A stretch of DNA of 64,000 nt, taken from positions 78,053,055 to 78,117,054 of the forward strand of contig CM019826.1 of the NCBI GenBank assembly GCA_009763385.1, written 5' to 3'. The DNA comes from Coix lacryma-jobi var. lacryma-jobi (Eukaryota > Streptophyta > Magnoliopsida > Poales > Poaceae). Under the pieces are notes generated by a model. It saw only the letters and a program-made list of their open reading frames with translations. It had not been told where the DNA came from and ran no database searches. Positions 55,661 through 64,000 of this stretch are shown here, piece after piece. The translations under genes and the position numbers were made by a program. Numbering within the stretch: position 1 is the stretch's first letter; every line of letters begins with the position of its first letter.

Positions 55661-57675
55661 AAAAAAATATATACAAAGCAAAACCACTTAAGAAACTATT
55701 GACATAGATTAAAATTAACTGAACCTCACAATAAACTGAAATATTCATTACTTACTAGTTCCCTCTCCTGTGGAATAAAACGTCGAGCATGAGATGGTCT
55801 GTTTACTGGCGGTGTGGGGTGCTATCTTCACTTGAAAGTACTACATCTGTACGATGATTACTGTCCACATATGCTACTGCAGAAAATTGGTCATTGTGTA
55901 AGATATAATATGTTTGTGAAGGAATATTAACAATAGACATGTAGGGGACAGATGTTATATTACTAATATCATCAGTGTCTTGCACCCTTAACCATTCTTT
56001 GTAAGTTTGGTGGTGTCATCCCTGTCGATATCTTTCAAATCTGGGTCAGCCAAGCTAATATTAGTACAGAGGCTTCTCCAATAAAAATAATACATAATTT
56101 TTAAATATATAGGAGTCCAACATAACACTTAGCGTGTGAATCGGTTTTCCTTATGCATGACGTTGCAGCCATTTCTTGTAAGCATCAATTGACTCCTTGT
56201 GTTCATCTATATTCTCTTCCCTAATGGGTCTCCTTCTAGGTACTTTCAGGGTGTTATGTTCACATTCTGGTCTATTTTTTGTTCCTTGGACAACAATAGT
56301 CTTACCTGTCTTTCCTCCTCATTACATGCTATCATAGCATCTGCATTGACTTCTTCTATTTCGTGTAATGTTGCTGCATTACCACATCTTCTCTTGTAGT
56401 ACAAATAGTCCCTTACCCTATACCCCAATTGTAATTTCATTGCAAGCAAGTTACTCATGGTGAGATGAGCCCTAGTGATTATAATAGTAGAAGACTCTTG
56501 CTCCCCCGGCAATGCCTCGCAAGTGAAATAGAGAGTCCATATTTGATCCGAGCTGCCAAATATTACAATAGTATCAAACTTAAGCACTAGTGATGATACA
56601 ACAATATACTTAAAAGGAAACCAGTGTACATATAGTATGTGTACAGACAGAGAAAGTAATAAAACTTAGTGCCACTTATTTTAACTATATGTGCACCCCC
56701 ATGACTGAAATTAAAGTAAACCAAAAAAAAATTTATACTAGGAAACACTAAATATTGGACACTTGTTCTTCTTAGCTTAATTGATAGGAAATGCTTACAG
56801 TCCCATTCTAATTTAGAATTATGTCAGTACTTTTGCATTACTCATTAGAGCACATAGAAGATGGCTAGATATGACTAGACGAAATAAGATAAAGATTATT
56901 AGAGAAAACTAAGATTTATCTGCTCGCATATCAACTCATAGATATCAAATCTTAAACAGCGTGAGGCTAGGAAAATGGGATATTAGGATTTGAAACTTCT
57001 TATACATAGTTCATTTTGAGTTTGAGCTAAGATCTGAATCTATAGTACATAATTTGATAAAAAGCAATATCCTGATCACTGAACTTATAGGCATATGTGT
57101 ATGGACAGAGAGCAAAATCGTATCCCTACATATCATTAATCTCATGCTTTCGATCTACATTATCCTCATGACTGAAATTAAAGGAACCAACATGGACGGA
57201 CTCCAAACTCATTAATCCCTACATATCATTAATCCCATGTATTCGTTTTTTATCTTCTTTCCACGAATCCTACTTCTAATAGAGGTGAGATCTATTTTTT
57301 CTTTGGCCATGATTCAGACTAATCCAACCACCATGGCTCTTACAGGTTCTACTCATCTATTTTGGTGCCATAGATTTCTGATTTTTTGAAATCTTTTCAG
57401 GTTAACACTAATTTCTCATTACGTACAGGCAAATCTCTCTTCTCTGTGTGCCAATTCTCTTCATTTGTTCAAACTTTAACCTCACACATTTTGAGAATGT
57501 AGCGCATGATAAAACTGAGCAAGGACTTAATTCATGGAAATATGGAGAATTATGCAGATTTGCAGAAAGCAGGTATCGAATACCAAGTTTATGCTTGCAA
57601 ATATACCTTCTCTTCCATGCCAAGACTATAGCTCAGTTCATAGATAATCTCCCATGCATAGCTTTTTGACAGTAA
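55661..57675 (-). other. CACTA central region with unassigned minus-strand frames
   Basis: A 113-residue frame at 56587-56246 (LTMSNLLAMKLQLGYRVRDY then NEEERQVRLLLSKEQ) has the composition of a real protein, and a 60-residue frame lies at 55985-55803. I do not recognise either; they could be upstream exons of the TNP1-like gene or an additional CACTA gene. From 56600 to 57675 I see only AT-rich DNA. Confidence 0.4.
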
Positions 57676-58581
57676 TATTGCGTAGTAGTACTATTAAGAA
57701 AAGGTGTTGTTATCTATTTTAGTTAAATTCTTAAAAATTACCAATGCCACCATTATCTTCTTAAGAGACAAGACACTGTATACATACACAACTTTATCTT
57801 CAATCCACACCTTTGTGTTCTTCTCATCATCGAACATCAAGAGTCATTTTCTCTTGGCAGTACATTTTCTTTCCTCAATCTACCACCTATTTTACCTTCA
57901 TTTCTCTTGGCAGTACATTTTCTTTCCTCAATTCAGAGTCATTTTGTCCTTTTTTACAATGTTTTCCCTAATAACATCAAAGTTTGTTTCCATTCGGGAC
58001 ACCACAAAAATCCTCATACTGTGCTCTTATTTATTCATTAGTCCTCCCAAGGATTTTCAAAGTTATATATATACATGAATGTAATCACTAGGCTTGAGGA
58101 AAGCAAAAGTTTGCCTCCGAAGAAGTAACTACCATGTTGTCACTGTTTCGCCATGTCAAGAAGGCCAGTTTTAATAACTCATTTACTATTGTAATGTTTA
58201 TTTAGATGAACTATTCTATATAGGTTGTTGTTCTTATTAGGTTAACCATATTGGCATGGGTCATTATTTAGTTCTTTTCTTATGACACAATTATAATTAT
58301 CTATGTATTCTATGGACAGGACTCCGTTATACAGTCATACCCTACTAACAATTTTGTGAACTCCTAATCTTTTCCAAAATAAGCCAACATTATTATAAAT
58401 TAAAAACTATTTATTACCATTAACTATGGAATGTAACTATGACTATATGACCATTTTTTTACTTTTCATCAAAGGTTAAAATAAAAATGTCATGATTTCA
58501 CTTCACTATTTCTCGCTTCATGAATATTCCTCCTATGTAACATTATAAAGTTACCGCAGCAATGCGCCGGGTATTATCTAG
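57676..58581 (+). mobile_element. Probable non-autonomous Helitron inside the CACTA element
   Basis: The 3' end ccgcagcaatgcgccgggta then ttatCTAG (58581) followed by T has the layout of plant Helitron termini: a GC-rich imperfect hairpin about 10 bases before CTAG, and insertion before T. The 5' end is uncertain; a candidate is near 57685, where tactattaagaaaagg resembles Helitron starts. No helicase or coding capacity is seen in the 0.9 kb. Confidence 0.4.
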
Positions 58582-58599
58582 TATATCTAAAACCCTAAA

Positions 58600-61020
58600 C
58601 CAGATGTTGAATGCAAAAATAGGAAGCCAAGAGTTGTTACCAATCATTGGTCTCACTGATTGGCAGGGAGCTCTCTTGTTGATCACCAAGTGCTGTTGTC
58701 GACCCGGACGAACGTGTTTGCCCCAAAAAGGGACATGGTGGCGTTGGGTCTGTATGAACTTGTCGGCGCTGCCGCCGCCGCCGGAGTTGTTGGCGTCCCG
58801 GACAAACGTGTTGCCCCAAAAGGGACATGGAATACTGATATAAACTTTACACTACGTGCTATGCTACTTTGGACAATCAATGACTTCCCTGCATATGCGA
58901 TGCTTTCTGGTTGGAGCACAAAAGAAAAATTTGCATGTCCTTACTGTCACAAGGATATAGATTATTTGTGGTTGAAATATGGGAAGAAGTTCTGCTATAT
59001 GGGACATCGTCGGTTTTTGCCCTTAGACCATCCATGGCGCATGAACAAGATGAGATTCAACGATGAGGAGGAAACCAGGGAGGCTCCAGTTCCACTGTCT
59101 GGTCAAGATGTATTAGACAAATATGCAACTTTTCATCAAATGGGATTTGGAAAGGACATATCAAAAAAGAGGAAGCGTGATGAAGACGCAAGATGGTACA
59201 ATTGGAGGAAAGAGAGTATTTTTTTTGAGCTCCCCTACTGTCTTCTTTGTTCATAAGGCATAATTTGGACGTGATGGATATTGAGAAAAACATATGCGAG
59301 AGCATATTAGGGACTTTGCTTGAAATTGAAGGGAAATGTAAGGACAGCGAGAATGCCCGCCTTGACATGGAACAGCTTGGGATCAGGCAAGATCAGCATC
59401 CTGTGATTGATGATGACACGTACACCTTGCCAGCAACGTTGTACTCTCTAAACAAGGATGACAAGAGGATTTTATGCCAATTTCTACAAGGAGTGAAGAT
59501 GCCTGATGGTTCTGCTCCAATTTAAAGAGATGTGTTGACGATAAAATATGTAAGGTGTCTGGACTCAAAACTCATGACTACCATATTATTCTACAAAACT
59601 ATTGCCCTTAGTCATTAGAAGGATTTTGCCACAAGATGTTGCCAGGCCATTGATTGAGCTCAGTAGGTTCTTCAGTGCACTTTGTTCAAATGAGTTGGTG
59701 CCAGCAGATCCTGACAAACTAGACAGTTCAATTAAAGAGACTCTTTGTCAGCTTGAGATGGTTTTCCCGCCTGCATTTTTTGACATAATGATTCATTTGC
59801 TGGTCCATCTAGTTGAAGAGGCTAAACTAGGTGGGCATGTGTGTTACAGATGGATGTATCCAGTAGAGAGGTATCTACGTACTGTTAAAGGATATGTCAG
59901 GAACAAGGCACAACCAGAAGGATCAATAGCCGAGGCATACATAGCTGAGGAGTGTCTTACATTTTGCTCTCGATTCTTCGACGTCGACACCAAGCTGAGT
60001 CGAGCTGATCGTCATGAAATATAGTTATGAATGAGCCTCCAAATGGTCTAAGCATATTTAGTGAAATTGATTATAAGAGGAGAGGAAATAAGCTTAAGAA
60101 TTTGGAGAAAGTTGAACTTCATAAGATGAGGCACTACATAATTACTAATTGTGATGAAGCCAGGAAATGGGTAGAGTAAGTCACAATTTTTACTACTAAA
60201 TTTATCTTTTATCTGCTTGTTTGTGGCATCAACTAATAATTTGGTGCACTTTGATGTAGGGAGCATAAGACACAACTAACAAGGGATAGTTCAATTAACA
60301 TTAAAAATGACACAAGGAGCATTTTGTAAGATGGTTTGAAATCGAGGTATGTGTATTTTTATATTTTTTTAAATTCCCACTTTATGGTCAGGACCGATGT
60401 GTAGTAATAGCCGGTAGAGTCTAACTGCTTTTTTAAATGCAGATAGCAAAACTATATGAGAAAAGGGGAAGCAAGTAAAAACAATGCATTGCCCTTTCTC
60501 AGGACCTGACCCTCGAGCTCGTGTGTTGAATAGAGTGCACATCAATTAATTGGCTAATTTCGGACAGCTGCCATAGAGAAAAGCTCGTGACACAAAATTT
60601 GGTTTGTCATGTGAAGGGTGATGGATTGTACACGCAACATGACCCTGGTATGGAGTCATTAGAAATATAATCTCACTAGAATTCCCCAAGAGAAAAGAAG
60701 TTAGTTATAATGGTTCAGTGTGTGATTGGTATGAGTGCCCGGCTTAACCAGTACCAGCAGATGCAGAGGGTACACTAGGGATAAAATTTGATATTATCGG
60801 ACATGCTATCTTCCATGTTCACCCATATTAAGATGCACCTGACATTCTTGCTTCAAACGTGAACCGGTGTTTTAGTCCCTATCGTGAAAAGGGCCGGGAT
60901 TGGTCTACTTTGTTTTGGTGAGACCAAGGAAGAAATTTTTTTCCCATGCCAGACACAGGGAAATCACGCCGATTGCAATTGATGTGGGAAATCCAGAAAT
61001 GAATGATGAATCAGGCCAAG
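58600..61020 (+). pseudogene. TNP2-like CACTA transposase remnant
   Basis: Plus-strand fragments match CACTA TNP2 transposase. FTLRAMLLWTINDFPAYAML and the C-x2-C...H pair FACPYCHKD lie near 58840-58960, then GHRRFLPLDHPWRMN near 59005 (Transposase_21). HNLDVMDIEKNICESILGTL follows near 59262. A region of the DUF4218 type follows at 59610-59990, with SRFFSALCSNEL, MIHLLVHLVEEAKLGGHVCY and YPVERYLRTVKGYVRNKA. An intron is likely at about 60175-60258 (GTAAGT ... TGTAG), after which a DUF4216-like C-terminus is faint to 61020. The N-terminal half, with the first catalytic region, is missing. Frameshift near 59235, stop at 59523 and others make it inactive. Confidence 0.85.
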
Positions 61021-61880
61021 GGTCAAAGAATTCTTAAAACTAGTCAAGACAAAGATAGGGCAGGGACACACAACTGGGTTCTACCGCCATTATTAATCAA
61101 GTGGCGTAGCGAGCAATTCCCGAACCTATTGATGACTATTATTGGGTGATGATGATTCTGAGACGAGGCATACATTGATGATGGGGTTATTGCCACCAGT
61201 CATGGAAGAAAAATAATAGAAGATGAATTCTTCGGCTTGGAAGACATTTTTTTGTTGCACGTTTTGGTGGGAAGGGTCACTTGTCCTTCATACGCAATGT
61301 CGCACTTTATTTTTTTTTCTTTTGAACTGATGACATGGTAAGTTTGAACCGTTGATGGAACCTTAATGTTCGTTATGATAATGAATATCTCTGAGATAAA
61401 TGTTTAAGTATTTGAAATAGAGGTGGGTCGGTTAAGTGGAAAGTTTTGAAAAAAAAAAAATCATGATGGCCCAAGACTATCAACGGTCGGCATGTGGGAC
61501 AAGGAAAGGTTCATTGCGTGGTCACCATGTGACCGGTGGTGCACGGTCAGGCATTTTTACTTATCACAACAAAGTGACCAACCACCACGGATTACAACTT
61601 CAAGTACTAAATGAACATCACGTGTTACTTAAACACAACTACTTAACAGCAACTTAATACTTACAGAAAGTTTCAGACCACCAGGCATAAGGACGGAGAT
61701 GCCGAGATTGGGTCCAAGTGTTGGGGCGTTTATAACTCATAAGGTCTTTCAATCAGTATCAATAAATTAAAACATGTGTTTACAGAAAAAACACCTACAT
61801 AGCGGCCGTGGTGGAGAAGGTTTTATCTGAACGAGAGCTCCATGGTCGATTCCTGTGGGGAGCACTTTTTAAATTCTAAT
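61021..61880. other. CACTA 3' part without recognisable genes
   Basis: No open frame with a known domain; the short frame at 61436-61657 has no recognisable similarity. The region leads into the subterminal repeats. Confidence 0.6.
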
Positions 61881-62447
61881 ATATGGTCCCCAAGGCTTTT
61901 CTTTCCATACTCTTTTTAAGTTTTACATCGTGCAAATTATCAAAGTAAGTATATTGCACCAAAAAATAAGCGGTGCCACTTGAACACAATGTTAGCTTCA
62001 ACCCCATAGATCTGTTGCAATAAAATTTAGCACTTGCAAAAATATCAAAGTATATTGCAACTACCAAAAAAGGTTGCAATGACCCCCAACTTTTGCTTCG
62101 CTCCAGAGTTCTCGTTGCTTAAGATTCTAGCATTGCAACGCTTGTTCAAATTTTATGCAACACAAAAAAAACGTTAGCAATAGTCAAAACAAATGCAACT
62201 AATTGACATGTAGTTGCAATACTACCACACAATTGCAAACCATAATCAGTCTACTGCCAACCATTTTTCCCATGGCCAATATCGTCCACCAAATGCAACA
62301 TGACCTTTGCAAATCTTGAAACCGTGTATTAAATGGCATGTATCACTACCATTTTTTAGAATGGTTTGATAATACAACGATCTTCTGGCAACCAAATTTC
62401 TACGTTGCAATTCTCGGCGTTGCAGAGACCGAAAAATCCTATTAGTG
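61881..62447. repeat. CACTA right subterminal and terminal repeat region
   Basis: Repeated TTGCAAC/GTTGCAA/TTGCAAT motifs from about 61930 to 62425, then the terminal repeat ending tattAGTG. It mirrors 52084-52800. Confidence 0.75.
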
Positions 62448-63262
62448 TTTATGCTATGCTTATGCTAGTAAGACCCTAAATGGCACCCAACTAAGCTAGG
62501 CAACCACAGGAAAAGAAACTAGTGGCCGTAGTCTTTTGCTTAGACAAGTTAGATCTTACTTAGGGGAGCTAAGGTGATCGTTTTTTACCGCACTCGCGCT
62601 AAATATTCTTTTTTTCCTTCACTAAGAAAGATGCTAAGCCAAGGTTGATCCACTGGATATACTCCTTCAAGAATTGGACCTGGAAATAAGAGACAAGAAA
62701 GAAGTAGAGAATTCAGTAGCTGATCCACTGTCTAGGGGACTTACAAGTCAATAATTTGGACAATCTCCCAATAAATGACTTTCCTTCGCGATGATACCTT
62801 TTAAAGTCATGTATACCAACCCTTGGTATGCAAAATGTGAATTTTATAGTCACCGGCTAGTCCCGCTGGGGAGATAAAAGAAACTACTAATATCAAAGCA
62901 AGAAACGCCACCTATGGGATGAACCATATCTCTATAATGTCTGGCAGGATGGACTCTTGAGAAAAATGTGTCACCCCATAGAAGAAGAGCAACAAAAAAA
63001 TCATAGATAGATGTCACTCCACCGAATATGGAGGGACACTATGGTAGCTTTTCCGACCATGCCCAAAATTATGGCAAATTGGTTTTTATTGGCCATCCAC
63101 GTATGAGGACACAAAAATTATGTGAGACGGTTTGTCCTCGTTGCCCAAAAGAATGGTAACATTATGCCCCAGATGCTATGCCTCTCGTGAACAAATATCC
63201 AAGTAGTTATCGATGTTTGGGGTATATGTATAGATTTCATGGGGCCCCTTTCCTAAAATCCT
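62448..63262 (+). pseudogene. pol: Athila-2 RNase H remainder and integrase zinc domain, indel-rich
   Basis: Aligns with 16726-17500 of Athila-1, from the SYASKTL block through the HHCC region to near the first catalytic Asp. It has a dense series of one- and two-base insertions and deletions, so no frame longer than a few dozen residues survives. The parts on either side (before 52083 and after 63360) are much cleaner. Confidence 0.85.
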
Positions 63263-64000
63263 ATGACGCCGAGAGTACATTTTGGTGACGGTGGATATGT
63301 CTCGAAATGGGTAGAAGCCTACCATGTCGCAGTGGCGATGCTAAACATTCGAAGAAAATGTTCAAAGAAAAACATCTTTCCTCGTTTTGGAGTTCCTAGA
63401 CTAGTCATTTGTGACGGAGGCCCTCATTTCATAGATAAGAGCTTCCGACATTTCTTAGCTAGTCAAGGAGTCCAACATAATGTAGCCACTGCATACCACC
63501 CCCAAACAAGTGGACAGGCCGAAACGTCTAATAACAAATAAAGAATATCTTGCAAAAGACGGTAGAAGAAATGGGAAAGGGATGGAAACATAAGTTACCC
63601 AAAGCTTTGTGGGCCTATCGGACCGCCTATAAGACCCCAATTGGAATGTCCCCATACCAACTAGTTTATGGGAAAACTTGTCATCTTCCTGTTGAGCTTG
63701 AGTTCAAAGCTCATTGGGCCATTAAGAAATGGAACATGGATCTTGACCAAGTTGGCCAAAATAGGAAGATGCAAATTTCCGAACTAGAAGAATGGCGAGA
63801 GAAAGCCTATCATAGTGCCAAGCTCTATAAAGAGAGGACTAAGAGATGGCACGATAAACGGACCAAAAAAGAAAGAGTTCAAAGTAGGAGATAAAGTTTT
63901 ACTCTTTAACTCCCGTGTTTGACTTTTCGAACATGGTAAACTCTGAAGCAAGTGGGAAGGACCTTTCAAGGTTGTTGCAACCTCGTCCCATGGAGCCGTC
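63263..64000 (+). pseudogene. pol: Athila-2 integrase core and C-terminus (cut by window end)
   Basis: Frames 63263-63541 and 63550-63894 hold the second catalytic Asp (CDGGPHFIDKSF) and the Glu (SGQAETSN) of the DDE core, with HPQTSGQ intact, then the C-terminal domain (ELEEWREKAYHSAKLYKERT). One-base shifts near 63535 and 63885 break it, and a TGA stands near 63921. It continues beyond the window. Confidence 0.88.

Larger units (their letters stand above)
52084..62447. mobile_element. CACTA (En/Spm) DNA transposon
   Basis: The left end CACTACAAAATTTTTGG (52084) and the complement of the right end, CACTAATAGGATTTTTCGG (62447 inward), are imperfect terminal inverted repeats, followed on both sides by CTGCAAC(A/G)CC. 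The target site is TTA: tta at 52081-52083 and again at 62449-62451 with one extra t. Athila RNase H resumes directly after. Inside are TNP1-like and TNP2-like gene remnants in divergent orientation. All coding parts are broken, so it is non-autonomous now. Confidence 0.9.
49350..64000 (+). mobile_element. Second Athila-lineage element (Athila-2), 5' rearranged, split by CACTA, cut by window end
   Basis: Gag-pol from 49693 is a close relative of Athila-1 (many blocks identical by eye). The 5' end is an LTR end of a different type (to 49653), a decayed primer site and then mid-gag. The CACTA element at 52084-62447 interrupts RNase H. The integrase runs off the window. Left boundary near 49.35 kb is approximate. 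Confidence 0.85.

Noticed and set aside
53382..57400. A host gene with introns on the minus strand
   Set aside because: The splice-like exons match the CACTA TNP1/Transposase_24 type and lie between CACTA terminal repeats.

Overview
The window is plant nuclear DNA made almost entirely of nested transposable elements. The families present (Ty3/gypsy Athila and Tat, a chromovirus-like long LTR, a Ty1/copia Sirevirus and a CACTA transposon), the antisense accessory ORF of the Tat element and the GC-rich coding bias point to a grass (Poaceae), perhaps a panicoid; the species cannot be told from sequence alone. I see no host gene, rRNA, tRNA or CRISPR array.

The left three quarters is one nest read from target-site duplications (TSDs). 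(1) The outer host is a Sirevirus on the minus strand. Its gag is split between 3243-4585 and 46849-47430, with primer-binding site and 5' LTR to the right (47433 to about 49.35 kb). (2) A long LTR (TGTAACACCC...GACA) sits in that gag with TSD gagag/aagag. Its pieces at 4586-7708, 9690-10170 and 46259-46848 sum to about 4.2 kb, which fits a solo LTR. (3) That LTR received a minus-strand Athila-type solo LTR (7709-9684, TSD cccat/cccgt) and a complete Tat element (10171-46253, TSD ctgcc). (4) The Tat element was hit three times: by a full-length Athila (12559-22499, TSD gtgac), by a minus-strand gag-protease-only Athila relative (28100-35773, TSD gtcac), and by a second gag-protease-only relative (36331-43844, no TSD). 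The left edge (1-3242) is the 3' end of a sister of that last element.

The right quarter (about 49.35-64 kb) is a second Athila gag-pol with a rearranged 5' end. It is split by a 10.4-kb CACTA transposon (52084-62447) carrying degraded TNP1-like (minus) and TNP2-like (plus) genes, with a probable Helitron 3' end between them.

No element looks able to move on its own. The full Athila has FMDN in place of FMDD in reverse transcriptase, the Tat integrase has Lys at the position of the third catalytic acid, and all long reading frames carry stops or frameshifts. The most interesting material is non-coding structure shared by otherwise different Athila families: a co-varying hairpin at the very 5' end of each LTR, a co-varying hairpin just before the polypurine tract, paired GGCGGCCGCC-type palindromes, conserved LTR blocks, and LTR 3' ends that have absorbed copies of the primer-binding site. 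These suggest a related set of partly non-autonomous elements, possibly mobilised in trans by an Athila like the full-length one here.
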